This document shows, piece after piece, positions 55,348 through 63,423 of a stretch of DNA of 64,000 nt (position 1 is the first letter of the stretch; every line of letters starts with the position of its first letter). A model generated the notes under the pieces. The model was not told the origin of the DNA and searched no databases. It worked only from the letters and a program-made list of their open reading frames with translations. A program made the translations under genes and the position numbers. Origin of the DNA: Akkermansia muciniphila (lineage in GTDB: Bacteria > Verrucomicrobiota > Verrucomicrobiia > Limisphaerales > BJHT01); assembly GCA_945861535.1 (NCBI GenBank), contig CAMAUZ010000017.1, forward strand, positions 40,324 through 104,323. Direction: 5' to 3'.

Positions 55348-56607
55348 TCAGTCCACCCGCGGTTTCACCGTCTTCTCACCGCTCGTGTAGGGCAGCACCG
55401 CTTCGGGCGGGGCCGAGGCCACCTTCGCGCCCGGCCGCAGCTTCTGCGTGCCCTCGACGACGACCTTTTCGCCCGCCAGCAGCCCGCTGACGATCTCGAC
55501 ATCGCCCGCGAGCCGGACGCCGGTTTTGATCGGGCGCAAGTGCGCGGTCATTTCCTTGTCCACGACATAGATGCTGGCTCGCTCGCCGCTAAGCATGAGC
55601 GCGACCTCGGGGATGACCACGGCGGAGTCGCGAATTTGCAGGGCAAGCTCGAGGTTGGCGAACATGCCGGGCCGCAGCTCCTGTTTCGGATTCGCAAGGC
55701 GCGCCTTGACCAGCGCGGTGCGCGTGTTCGTGTCGATCTGCGGGGCGATGAAATAGACCTTCCCTTGAAACTTCCGCCCCGGCAGTGACGCGACGGTGAT
55801 CTCGATGCTCTGCCCGAGCTTCAACTGTCCGAGAAAGCGCTCGGGCACGTTCACCTCGACCTTCACCGGGTCCATCTGCACGAGCCAGGTGAGCGTGGTG
55901 TTCTTGGCGATCACCTGGCCGGGGCTGACCATGCGCGCGCCCGTGGTGCCGGCGAACGGCGCGACGATGCGCGAGTCCTTGAGCATCTGCCGTTTCAATT
56001 CGAGGCCGGCGCGGTTCACGTCGAAGATGGCGGAGGTCTGGTCAAATTCCTGGCGCGAGACGAGCCGGTCCTTTTGCAACTGCCGCATCCGCTCAAAGTT
56101 GGTCTCGCTGAGTTTGAAGTTCGCCTCCCCTTCCGCTACGGACGCCGCCAGTTTGCTGTCGTCGATTTGAATGAGCAGCCGGCCCTGCTCCACCGGCTCG
56201 CCTTCGGTGAAATTGATCTGCCGCACCACGCCATCCACCTCGGACTTGATCTCGATCATCTCATCCGCCGTGAGCGTGCCGACGAGCGAGAGACTCTCAG
56301 TCACCGCCTGCCGTCGCGCGTCGAGCATGACGACCTGCGTTGGCGGAAAGCCGCCGCCCTTGCCCGCCGCCGGCTTGCACCCCGTAAGCGTGAGCGCCGC
56401 AGCGGTGAGCTGAAGTAGTAGGAAAATCTGGGCGAACCTCGCGCCCGCGCTCGTAGCCGCCGACGTGAGGAGGCGGACGGCCCCACCCGCAGCGCGATCC
56501 GCCTCGTCACCTCGGCGGCTACAAGGGGCGGCAACGGAAAGCGGTGGAAGAAACGCGCGGCGCGTCGGCCACGGAATTGCGGCAGGCGATTGGTTGGGTG
56601 TCGGCAT
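55348..56607 (-). CDS. RND efflux periplasmic adaptor, lipoprotein
   Basis: Membrane-fusion subunit that links the pump to an outer-membrane channel. From the ATG at 56607 it has 419 residues; other starts upstream (56619, 56661) are possible. The lipobox TLTGC lies after the hydrophobic QIFLLLQLTAAALTL. The adaptor core shows the paired biotinyl-like/hairpin segments VDGVVRQINFTEGEPVEQGR and DSRIVAPFAGTTGARMVSPG, and the beta-barrel GQSIEITVASLPGRKF. A family E palindromic repeat (56453-56522) sits between the start codons and the signal sequence and is translated in frame. Without it a normal short lipoprotein leader would result. It is upstream of the RND pump gene. Confidence 0.85.
   Translation of the reverse strand: MPTPNQSPAAIPWPTRRAFLPPLSVAAPCSRRGDEADRAAGGAVRLLTSAATSAGARFAQIFLLLQLTAAALTLTGCKPAAGKGGGFPPTQVVMLDARRQAVTESLSLVGTLTADEMIEIKSEVDGVVRQINFTEGEPVEQGRLLIQIDDSKLAASVAEGEANFKLSETNFERMRQLQKDRLVSRQEFDQTSAIFDVNRAGLELKRQMLKDSRIVAPFAGTTGARMVSPGQVIAKNTTLTWLVQMDPVKVEVNVPERFLGQLKLGQSIEITVASLPGRKFQGKVYFIAPQIDTNTRTALVKARLANPKQELRPGMFANLELALQIRDSAVVIPEVALMLSGERASIYVVDKEMTAHLRPIKTGVRLAGDVEIVSGLLAGEKVVVEGTQKLRPGAKVASAPPEAVLPYTSGEKTVKPRVD
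56453..56522. repeat. Palindromic repeat family E, copy 3, inside the adaptor leader
   Basis: GTAGCCGCCGACGTGAGGAG at one end and CACCTCGGCGGCTAC at the other. It lies within the 5' part of the adaptor reading frame, before the lipoprotein signal. Confidence 0.88.
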
Positions 56608-56733
56608 TGACGGTTGCATCGGGCGGTCGCTGGCGTAGGCCCCCGAGGGTTGCCCACACATCAGAATTTCCCCACCCGGACGACACTTGCGGCGACGCTC
56701 GCGGGACAGGAGCGGCGAACGTACGGGCCGCAC

Positions 56734-57109
56734 CGGCGGGCGTCAACGGTGGAGGCTTTCCGGTCGCGACGCGGATGTATTGCCCCACGCCGACATTCGC
56801 GGGCAGACGGTTGAGCGCGAACCCAACGCCCCAGCAACTGCCATTGTCGCCACGCGCCCTGTCAGCCAACGATCCAACCAGATTCCTCCCGCTCCACACA
56901 TCACCACCAAGGGCACGCCTCCGTCACTTATCCACAGTTGCGTCTCATCTGCTCAAATAACTACCGACCACCTTCTGCCTCCAGGAACTCGCCGTCCAAC
57001 CAACCGCGCCCTTCCTCCCCGTCCCGTTGCGCACCCCCATCGTCCATATCTGGACCGGCATTACCACGGACGGCAAACTAACTTTGGAGAAGTAATTCTT
57101 GACACTGCC
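56734..57109. other. Intergenic region without a supported gene
   Basis: Both strands carry open frames but none with recognisable domains or a start that can be supported. No repeat of the families found elsewhere is evident in this stretch. Confidence 0.5.
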
Positions 57110-57111
57110 CC

Positions 57112-57210
57112 CGGGGCGCGGCCTTCAGGCCGCTTCAGCGTCCAAGCCGACCTGGCAAAACGAATGGCCCGTCAGCTTGTGGACGAGAAAGCGGCGTAAA
57201 CGCCGCGCAC
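57112..57210. repeat. Palindromic repeat family D/C hybrid copy
   Basis: GCGCGGCCTTCAGGCCGCTTCAGCG at the left (family C-like stem) and AAAGCGGCGTAAACGCCGCG at the right (family D arm). Confidence 0.7.
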
Positions 57211-57277
57211 CGCCCCAGTTGCATTCGGGGGGCAGTGTCGAGATGCGCCCAGTGTCGCCGTACTGGGGTAATGGACG

Positions 57278-57414
57278 CGTTCTCCCTCACCTCGGCCCGC
57301 TGGGAGAGGGAGAGTTATCGGCTGCGCTCGGCAGCGAGAAAGCGTTCGGGTTGGCGAAGCGCTGGCGAACCGGCTCCCGCTCCCAGCGGGAGAGGGTAGA
57401 GATGAGGGAGAACG
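57278..57414. repeat. Palindromic repeat (CGTTCTCCCTCAC...GAGGGAGAACG)
   Basis: 137-bp imperfect inverted repeat with inner stems GCTGGGAGAGGG and CCCAGCGGGAG. Confidence 0.8.
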
Positions 57415-57539
57415 ACTGCGATTTGCCAGCCCGCGTGCCAGCAACTGAGCTGCGCCCCCTGCCAGAGCCGACTGCGACCAGAACCTTGCGCCTCGCCACT
57501 TCCCGCGAACCTTGAACCTTGAACCTTGAACTTCCCTTC

Positions 57540-58460
57540 CTACCCCACCACCACCGCCTGCTCCGCACTCACCGGCCCATAGCCGCCGCTGTTATGTGCC
57601 TGCGCCTTGAGCAGATACGTCCCCGGGGGCAGCCCCGTCGCACGGTATTCATCGTTCGTTGAGAGACTCACCACCTTCACGAAAGCCGCGGCCCCCGGGC
57701 CCTTGCGATACACGTCGTACGTCGCCGCCCGGACCGCCGTGAAACCCGCCGTCAGCTCCCCGGCGGCCGGCGATTCCGCATGGGTGAACGTCGTCGCCCC
57801 CGGCGGCTCCGCCGGCGGCGTGTAAGTCGTGGGCACCGTGCTGCGGATCATGTCCCCCAGCGGCGTGCCCGCGGGAAAGACCGCCGTGACCGAGGCATAC
57901 CACGGGATGCTGTTCCGGTTGAGCGCATCGCACATCTCCCCGAGCGTCTTGTCCTGCTTGGACCACGCCGCCTGCGCGTCCGACTCCGGTTTCAGCAAGG
58001 CTCCCGCCGCCTCGCGCTGCGCCTTGAAGACGGCCAGCGTAATGGGCACCGGCGGCGTGCCGTCCTCCGTGATCGGCACCCAGGCCGGGTCCGCCGCCTC
58101 CCAGGCCGACTCCACCGCCAGCGCGTCCTTAAGGATGGCCAACCGCCCGTCACTGTTGAAATGAATGCGGTGGAACGAGCCGACCTTGGCGGCGTCATTG
58201 CGCCACTTGATTTTGGCCAGCGTGAGAATCGTCTGGCCCCGGCGCGCGGACACCCCCACGGCCGTGTCCAGCAACCCGCGCTGCGTCGTCAAATCCGCGA
58301 GCAAATCCGCCACCAGCTCCTCCTGGGTCGGGATGGCCGCGAGGTCGATCGCCCACTGCGCATTCGTCTTCTCCGACCACACAAAAGCCGCGCCGATCTG
58401 GAGCTGCGCTCCGAGCGACGCCGTGGAACGTGCCACCGCAAAACTATTGTCATCGTTCAT
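57540..58460 (-). CDS. Protein of unknown function with C-terminal fibronectin-like segment
   Basis: 306 residues with no signal peptide or membrane segment. Residues about 1-215 form an unrecognised domain (MNDDNSFAVARSTASLGAQL, KIKWRNDAAKVGSFH). The C-terminal 90 residues look like a fibronectin type III-like module (TYDVYRKGPGAAAFVKVV, YRATGLPPGTYLLKAQAHNS). Start chosen at 58460, 133 bp after a candidate promoter at 58593-58621. I do not recognise the family. Confidence 0.55.
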   Translation of the reverse strand: MNDDNSFAVARSTASLGAQLQIGAAFVWSEKTNAQWAIDLAAIPTQEELVADLLADLTTQRGLLDTAVGVSARRGQTILTLAKIKWRNDAAKVGSFHRIHFNSDGRLAILKDALAVESAWEAADPAWVPITEDGTPPVPITLAVFKAQREAAGALLKPESDAQAAWSKQDKTLGEMCDALNRNSIPWYASVTAVFPAGTPLGDMIRSTVPTTYTPPAEPPGATTFTHAESPAAGELTAGFTAVRAATYDVYRKGPGAAAFVKVVSLSTNDEYRATGLPPGTYLLKAQAHNSGGYGPVSAEQAVVVG

Positions 58461-58592
58461 GATGCGTGTCTTTCAAGAGGATTTACCGCCGTTGCCAACC
58501 CGTTCTCGTGCCAGGGCAACCAAGACAGCCACCCAGCAAGCCAAAGCAGGGTGGTTGACCTGTGGATATTCACGCGCGTAAAGAATCAGATT

Positions 58593-58621
58593 ATTATGCC
58601 CCTGTCAACACTTTTTGACAA
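58593..58621 (-). promoter_or_regulatory. Candidate promoter upstream of the 57540-58460 gene
   Basis: TTGTCA (58621-58616), a 17-base spacer and CATAAT (58598-58593) on the minus strand. It is among the best sigma-70-like matches in the window. Confidence 0.45.
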
Positions 58622-58702
58622 CAATCGCCTAAAACAGCTTTACGAACGCCTACCTGAACCATTCCAAGTGCAAATTAACCTGCAAACCTCTGAAAACCGT
58701 TC

Positions 58703-58849
58703 CGGTAAGCCATCGTCAAGGCGAAGTAAGCAGTTGTCAAGGCGCGGTAAGCCGTGGTCAAGGCGCGGTAAGCCGTCGTCAAGGCATCGCAGATCGTGGT
58801 CAATGCCATGCCGACCATGGTCAAGGCTCGGCAGCCAGTCATCAAGGTG
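58703..58849. repeat. 21-bp minisatellite, seven units
   Basis: Seven tandem 21-bp units of the type CGGTAAGCCGTCGTCAAGGCG; units 1-4 are close to identical and 5-7 diverged. A minus-strand frame encodes heptads of the form ALTTAYR in a short open frame of about 56 codons. Confidence 0.9.
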
Positions 58850-59148
58850 CTGTCAGCAGGTTTGAACCCACCGCCACCTCCGGTGGGAGAACTGCTAGAA
58901 CCGCATCAACTCCCGGCCAGGGTCCAGCAAGCGCAGCTTGGGATTGGGGGCGAACCGGGCAATCGGACGACCGGGATAGGCTGAGGAAGCTGCTGCGGGC
59001 GTGTTCCTGCTAGGCCAAACCGTGGCTTGCCAAATTCGCAGAAACAAGCCTGAATCGGGGCCGCATGAACTGTACTAGGCCAAACCCAGCCAAACTAGGC
59101 CAAATCCGGCTTTGGCCGAATTCATGTTTAGCCGACACTCGGTTACGC
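58850..59148. other. Region with dispersed TAGGCCAAA motifs, no supported gene
   Basis: TAGGCCAAA-type sequence occurs about four times (for example near 59011 and 59073) with AAACCCAGCC variants. No coding frame can be supported. The cassette array follows. Confidence 0.5.
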
Positions 59149-59197
59149 GTTGGGTTCGATAGGGCTTTCCAAGATGAGTAGTTCCATCAAGAGTCAG

Positions 59198-59258
59198 GCC
59201 AACGCCGCCGGGCGCGCGGCTCAAGCTTGCTTGGAGCCGCGCGCCCGGCGGCGTTGGC
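59198..59258. repeat. Perfect 25-bp inverted repeat with 11-base loop
   Basis: Arms 59198-59222 and 59234-59258, fully complementary and GC-rich (start GCCAACGCCGCCGGGCGCGC). The loop is AAGCTTGCTTG. No poly-U follows, so it is not a classical terminator. It lies in the segment before the first complete gene cassette. Confidence 0.93.
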
Positions 59259-59332
59259 TAGTGTTTGGAAAGACGAGTCATGGCCGCGTGGTTGTTGGGA
59301 GTGACAATCGTCCGGGACGTTGGTCTCGTGCG

Positions 59333-59427
59333 GCCAAACCATGCGCTGAAGCTGACAAGCTCTGGCACGCGATTTTCAAATCCGTGAGTTACTCGTGTCG
59401 CTTGCAGCTTAGCTTGATCCGTTAGAC
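59333..59427. other. attC-like site 0 of gene-cassette array (diverged)
   Basis: GCCAAAC (R'' box) to GTTAGAC (R' box), with GCTGAAGCTGACAAGC pairing to GCTTGCAGCTTAGC with unpaired bases. It begins with the same AACCATGCGCTG as attC 1. Confidence 0.6.
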
Positions 59428-59437
59428 GGCTCGCCGC

Positions 59438-59902
59438 ATGACATCACTCGCGACACTTCCCGAAAGACATCAGCGGGTGATGACTGACACATCAGACCCG
59501 ATACACCGCGCCTGTGATTTCTATGTTTTTGGCGGCGAGCGCGACCTCGTCGCGCTGAACCGACGGTTGCACAGTCAGGAGGTTTGGTCGCCGTGGCCGG
59601 ACTTTCTCACCGCCTTTGCCTCGAACGGTTGCGGCGACTACTTCGCCTACGACACCAGACAGTCGCCAGCGTTGGTCATTTACATTGGGCCAGACGGCAC
59701 GCCAGAGGAGCAGCTTGCCGACCCTGAGGCTTTGCGGTATGACAGTTTCGATGAGTGGTATGAGTCGCAGATGGAGCGGCACACTTGTTCCCGTTGCGGA
59801 AGCCGCGAGGTTCGATTTGGGGCATCGAAGGACAAGCAGTGGTTGTTGCGTGTTTGTCCAGCGTGCGGATTCCAGGAGCAGACAGATGCTATTGATTTAT
59901 GA
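59438..59902 (+). CDS. Cassette gene 1: SMI1/KNR4 (SUKH)-type immunity protein with C-terminal zinc ribbon
   Basis: 154 residues. The N-terminal part resembles SUKH/SMI1-KNR4 immunity domains: WPDFLTAFASNGCGDYFAYD and FDEWYESQMERH. The C-terminal 40 residues hold two cysteine pairs, Cys117/Cys120 (CSRC) and Cys140/Cys143 (CPAC), which should bind zinc. SUKH proteins neutralise toxins in polymorphic toxin systems; no toxin gene is nearby, fitting an orphan cassette gene. It starts 10 bp after the GTTAGAC box and ends just before the attC site. GC content is visibly lower than neighbouring chromosomal genes. Confidence 0.78.
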   Translation: MTSLATLPERHQRVMTDTSDPIHRACDFYVFGGERDLVALNRRLHSQEVWSPWPDFLTAFASNGCGDYFAYDTRQSPALVIYIGPDGTPEEQLADPEALRYDSFDEWYESQMERHTCSRCGSREVRFGASKDKQWLLRVCPACGFQEQTDAIDL

Positions 59903-59906
59903 CGCC

Positions 59907-59999
59907 GTCTAACCATGCGCTGCAGCGAACCCGGCCATCGCGTCCAGGTTGCAATCGAGCGCGCTCGTGGGCCGGGTCGCTGAGCTTGGGTCGTTAGGC
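59907..59999. other. attC recombination site 1 (93 bp)
   Basis: R'' box GTCTAAC (59907-59913) and R' box GTTAGGC (59993-59999) are complementary at six of seven positions. Inside, TGCAGCGAACCCGGCC pairs with GGGCCGGGTCGCTGAG with one extra unpaired base, the extrahelical base typical of attC. Length and layout match integron attC sites. Confidence 0.85.
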
Positions 60000-60012
60000 C
60001 ACTTCGCACGCT

Positions 60013-60270
60013 ATGCCCAAACGCATCACACAGATTCCAGTTCCGGGCAGTTCCGGCGAGACACCGACCGGCGCACTACAGTTCCAGAACGACTGGCCGG
60101 GTCTATTTCTCCGAGGCGACAAGGCGATTGACATGCACAGGTGTATCCGGCATTTGCAGCAGAGACTCGCAGACACTCAGGACGGCACGGTTGTTCTTTC
60201 GTTGCACGTTCTTGGTGAGCTTGCGGACATCGTAGAGAGAGACGTGATGGTTCGAGATGAGAGTGTATGA
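60013..60270 (+). CDS. Cassette gene 2: small protein of unknown function
   Basis: 85 residues (MPKRITQIPVPGSSGETPTG...), starting 13 bp after the R' box of attC 1 and ending just before attC 2. Conserved-looking WPGLFLRGDKAIDMHRCIRH pattern. The short length and lack of recognised domain are typical of integron cassette genes; function unknown. Confidence 0.72.
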   Translation: MPKRITQIPVPGSSGETPTGALQFQNDWPGLFLRGDKAIDMHRCIRHLQQRLADTQDGTVVLSLHVLGELADIVERDVMVRDESV

Positions 60271-60280
60271 CGATGACGTG

Positions 60281-60373
60281 GCCTAACCATCCACTGCAGC
60301 TAACCCGGCTTGAGCGTCGCGGTTGCAATCGCGGCGTCCCGTGGGCCGGGTCGCTGAGCTTAAGTCGTCGGGC
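60281..60373. other. attC recombination site 2 (93 bp)
   Basis: R'' box GCCTAAC (60281-60287) and R' box GTCGGGC (60367-60373). The same inner stem as attC 1 (CTGCAGCTAACCCGG with GGGCCGGGTCGCTGAG). attC 1 and attC 2 have equal length and are nearly identical over most of their length. Confidence 0.82.
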
Positions 60374-60379
60374 AATACT

Positions 60380-60736
60380 ATGAAAGCGACACTCGCACTC
60401 CTTCTCACAGTCGCAGTGTTCTCGACACAACTTACCGCCGCCGATGCTTCATCCGAAGTGAGCGCGAAGTCGGAGGTTATCTCGGTTCAGGTTGGCGGAG
60501 CCGTGCACAAATACGGAAAGTATGAGTTCAAGAAGGGCTCGACGGTCTCCGATGCGATCGCGAGTGCAGGTGGCCCGTTGCGCACTGCGATCAGGAATAA
60601 AGTTCAGCTCACGCGAATGGAGAAGGACGGCAAGCTGCGGGTCTATACGCTAGACCTCAGTCGGCAGGGACGCCTGGAAGACAACATGACGTTGCTTGAG
60701 AATGATAATGTCTTTGTTCCTGAAGTGGTCTTTTAA
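60380..60736 (+). CDS. Cassette gene 3: exported SLBB-type protein
   Basis: 118 residues. A signal peptide (ATLALLLTVAVFSTQLTAADA) is followed by one SLBB-like domain (about 33-118; ISVQVGGAVHKYGKYEFKKG, VSDAIASAGG, LLENDNVFVPEVVF). SLBB domains of polysaccharide-export proteins bind glucan chains or act in periplasmic complexes. Small single-domain SLBB proteins are rare; this one may be a cassette-borne accessory. ATG at 60380, 6 bp after the attC 2 R' box. Confidence 0.75.
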   Translation: MKATLALLLTVAVFSTQLTAADASSEVSAKSEVISVQVGGAVHKYGKYEFKKGSTVSDAIASAGGPLRTAIRNKVQLTRMEKDGKLRVYTLDLSRQGRLEDNMTLLENDNVFVPEVVF

Positions 60737-60739
60737 GAG

Positions 60740-60783
60740 GCCCAACAACAAAAGTTAGCATCGGGCGAAGCCCCGATGCTAAC
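60740..60783. other. Partial attC-like end and hairpin at cassette array border
   Basis: GCCCAAC (60740-60746) fits an R'' box, but no matching R' box follows at a normal distance. A strong hairpin GTTAGCATCGGG ... CCCGATGCTAAC (60754-60783) closes the array; it may be a terminator or a collapsed attC. Confidence 0.5.
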
Positions 60784-60891
60784 TGTGGTTGAACGATTCG
60801 CGGCGAGGAACCGGGGCCGCTCAGCCGCCGCGGGAGGGCGGAGATGGGCCTCGGCGCTTCGGGGCGATGGGGTCAACGGCGGGGAGCTGGC

Positions 60892-62499
60892 TCAATCCAA
60901 CCCATATTTTTCCAGCCACGCCTGGGGCAGGGTGCCGAAGCTGAGGAGCCAGTCGTTGAATTGTTGCAGGGTCCAGCCGCGGCCGAGGACGAGGCGGCGG
61001 TGGAGGCGTTCGTTTTCGAGGCGTCCAAGCCAGTAGCTCATGGGGACGCTGGGGGCGGCGGAGTACCAGTTGATCTCGGCTTCGGAACGGGCGGCGGTGA
61101 AGCCGAGGTGTTTTTGTAAGTGGCGGGCGGCCTGGTCGTAGGTGTAGCGGCCGGTTTGCAGGCGGAGATCGACGAGGATGCGGTGGCAGCGCCAGAGGGC
61201 GTCGTGGAGCTGCTGGACGCGCAACCAGGGGGAGCGGTCGATGTTGAGATCGACCATCATTTGTTCGCACCAGAGGGTCCAGCCTTCGTAGAACACGGCG
61301 TGGGCGAAGAGGCGTCGCCATTTGCGGGGATGACGGTTGGCGGTGACGAACTGGAGGTGGTGGCCGGGGTAGGCTTCGTGCGCGGAGGTGAGGCTGATGC
61401 CGAAGTGTTGCTGGCGCTCGGCGAGTTTCTCGGCGGCGGTGGTTTTGGTGAGGCTGAGGTCGTTGACCCAGAAAATGCCGCGCTGGCGTTTCTCGAATGC
61501 GCTGGGCTGCGAGTAGGCGGCGGTCGGGTAGAGATGCCGCATGAATTCGGGCACGGGGCGGACTTGGAGTTCGTCGCCTTGGGGAAAGGTGACGGCGCGG
61601 GCGGCCTTGAAGCCGTCGGCGACGCGGGCGGTTTCCGTGCGATAGACGCCGAGGAGATCGTCGCCGGGATTCCAGTTGGCGCGGGCGTCGTGGATGATTT
61701 GGTCGGCGGTTTTTCCACGGCCGAATTTCGCGCACGCGGCGGCGAGGAGCGCGCCGATGCGGGCGACTTCGCCCTGGGCGAGGGATTCAATTTCGGCGAG
61801 GGAATAATCGAGGCCGAGCTGGTCGCGCACGCGGCGTTGCAAAATGGCGGGGCCGACGGCGAAGGAGCCGGCGGGCGCGAGCGGGCGGGCATTGACGGCG
61901 GCCTCGTAGTCGGTGAAAGCGCGGCGGGCGGCGGCGAGGGCGCGGGCGTCGCTGGGCGCGGGGTCGTGAGTTTTCAGGAAGGTCGCGAGGGCATCGAAGA
62001 GCGAGCCGGCGCCGGCGCAGGTTTGCTGCATGGTTTTGCGCCAGACGCGCTCGGGTTGCGTGACGACGGTGGCGTCCTCGGCGAGGTGACGGGGGAGTTC
62101 GCGGAGAAGGGAGCGGAGATTGCGGGCGGCGCGGGCGGGTTCGTCGTCGCCGCGCTGGAGTTCGTGGAGGAGGACGCTGAGGGCGGTCTCGGGCGCGCCG
62201 GGATAGAGATGGTGAAAGCCGCGGGCGTGGTCTTCGCATTCGCGCAGGAGCTGGGCGCGGAGGGCGAGGCGGTCGAGGTGTTGTTCGTTGGCGAGGTCGC
62301 GGGGATTGAGGGTGTCGAGTTCGGCGAGCGTTTTCTGGCGGCGCTTTTCCTGCCGCGCGACAAACGCGGCGGTGGCGCTGCCGAGGTGGCCCTCGGCGTC
62401 GCGAATGCCGGCGTAGGTGGCGGTCACGGGATGATCGGCGAGGTGGGCTTCGAAGTAGCGGTCGAGGATAGATTCGAATTGGGTGGCGGTGGGGTTCAT
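60892..62499 (-). CDS. DUF885 family zinc-peptidase-like protein
   Basis: 535 residues, largely helical. The family motif HEAYPGHHLQF (near residue 373) supplies zinc-binding histidines, and the Glu of EGWTLWCEQM (about 35 residues later) is the likely third ligand. Such proteins resemble M32/gluzincin carboxypeptidases. No signal peptide, so it is probably cytoplasmic. It follows the TPR gene on the minus strand by 49 bp, so the two may be co-transcribed. The start at 62499 is the first ATG in frame. Confidence 0.85.
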   Translation of the reverse strand: MNPTATQFESILDRYFEAHLADHPVTATYAGIRDAEGHLGSATAAFVARQEKRRQKTLAELDTLNPRDLANEQHLDRLALRAQLLRECEDHARGFHHLYPGAPETALSVLLHELQRGDDEPARAARNLRSLLRELPRHLAEDATVVTQPERVWRKTMQQTCAGAGSLFDALATFLKTHDPAPSDARALAAARRAFTDYEAAVNARPLAPAGSFAVGPAILQRRVRDQLGLDYSLAEIESLAQGEVARIGALLAAACAKFGRGKTADQIIHDARANWNPGDDLLGVYRTETARVADGFKAARAVTFPQGDELQVRPVPEFMRHLYPTAAYSQPSAFEKRQRGIFWVNDLSLTKTTAAEKLAERQQHFGISLTSAHEAYPGHHLQFVTANRHPRKWRRLFAHAVFYEGWTLWCEQMMVDLNIDRSPWLRVQQLHDALWRCHRILVDLRLQTGRYTYDQAARHLQKHLGFTAARSEAEINWYSAAPSVPMSYWLGRLENERLHRRLVLGRGWTLQQFNDWLLSFGTLPQAWLEKYGLD

Positions 62500-62548
62500 G
62501 TGGGAGTGTGAGGGTGTGAGGGTGGAAACGAGAGTGCCGGGGACGGGA

Positions 62549-63046
62549 TCAGAATTTTTGGATTTTGGGCCAGAGAGGTTTCAGGTCGGTGTCTTGCAGC
62601 GCCATTTGTTTGATCTCCTCTTTGCCGGCGATGACGGCGGCGCGGGCCAGCCAGTCGAGGGACTCTTGAAATTCGCCGAGCTGGCAGGAGTAGCAGGCGA
62701 GATTGTAGGGGATGGTCGAGATGGTGGGGAAGCGTTTGACGACGGTGAGGAGTTGGGCGCGGGCTTCGGTGGTTTCGCGGAGTTCGTGGAGGGCAAAGGA
62801 TTGGTCAATCCAACTGAGCGGGTTGCCGGGCGCGACGGTGATGAGCAGGCGGGCGGTATCGAGTGCTTCGCCCCAGCGGCGTTGTTCGGCCAGGAGCCGC
62901 CAGCGGATTTCGAGGACGTCGGGGTGAGCGTTGCCGTCGGAACTCACGCGGTCGAGGTCGTGCCACGCCTCGGCGTAATTCCCCAACTCCAGCCAGCCCT
63001 GGGCAAAGCTGGCGAAGTGACTGTCCGGCGGTTCGAGGTCGGGCAT
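62549..63046 (-). CDS. TPR-containing protein
   Basis: 165 residues from MPDLEPPDSHFASFAQG, built of about four tetratricopeptide-like helical pairs (WLELGNYAEAWHDLDRV, LAEQRRWGEALDTARLLIT, FALHELRETTEARAQLLTVV, CQLGEFQESLDWLARAA). TPR units mediate protein contacts; partner unknown. Start chosen after a family B repeat. The DUF885 gene follows 49 bp downstream. Confidence 0.85.
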   Translation of the reverse strand: MPDLEPPDSHFASFAQGWLELGNYAEAWHDLDRVSSDGNAHPDVLEIRWRLLAEQRRWGEALDTARLLITVAPGNPLSWIDQSFALHELRETTEARAQLLTVVKRFPTISTIPYNLACYSCQLGEFQESLDWLARAAVIAGKEEIKQMALQDTDLKPLWPKIQKF

Positions 63047-63123
63047 GGAGGGCGGAATATGTCGGGCGCGTCGCGTTTGCCAAGTCCGGCGTTTGGGAGT
63101 GGCGTGGGGGGGCGGCGAGCTCT

Positions 63124-63255
63124 GTAGCGCAGACTTCCAAGTCTGCTGTGTCGCGGGTTTCCAAACCCGCGGACCGTCCGGCCACCCACAACGCCGCGGC
63201 TTGCCGGACGCGCTCCGAACCTCGCCGCCCATGCCGATTTGGAAGTCTGCGCTAC
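63124..63255. repeat. Palindromic repeat family B, copy 3
   Basis: 132 bp from GTAGCGCAGACTTCC to GGAAGTCTGCGCTAC, in the 377-bp gap between the TPR gene and the toxin-antitoxin pair. Here both ends carry the CTTCC/GGAAG version of the stem. Confidence 0.9.
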
Positions 63256-63423
63256 GGGCGCAGTGCGCGGATTCGCGCGCCCCCGCGCCGCTCACGACCT
63301 CCAGTTGGCCGGGAGGTCCGGGCCGGGTGCAACGTCCGGCGACGCACGAACCGCCCTGGCCCTCTTCACCCGTGCGCTGACACCTCGCTTGACTGCCCAC
63401 CCATAAATCCATATTTACGGCCA

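Noticed and set aside
58703..58849. Tandem repeat considered as a CRISPR array
   Set aside because: Units are contiguous with no spacers and no cas genes are nearby.
58461..59332. Search for an integron integrase next to the cassettes
   Set aside because: No frame on either strand carries tyrosine recombinase motifs; the integrase must be outside the window or lost.
59150..59425. 91-codon plus-strand frame before cassette gene 1
   Set aside because: It reads across the perfect hairpin and the attC-like site and lacks any family features.
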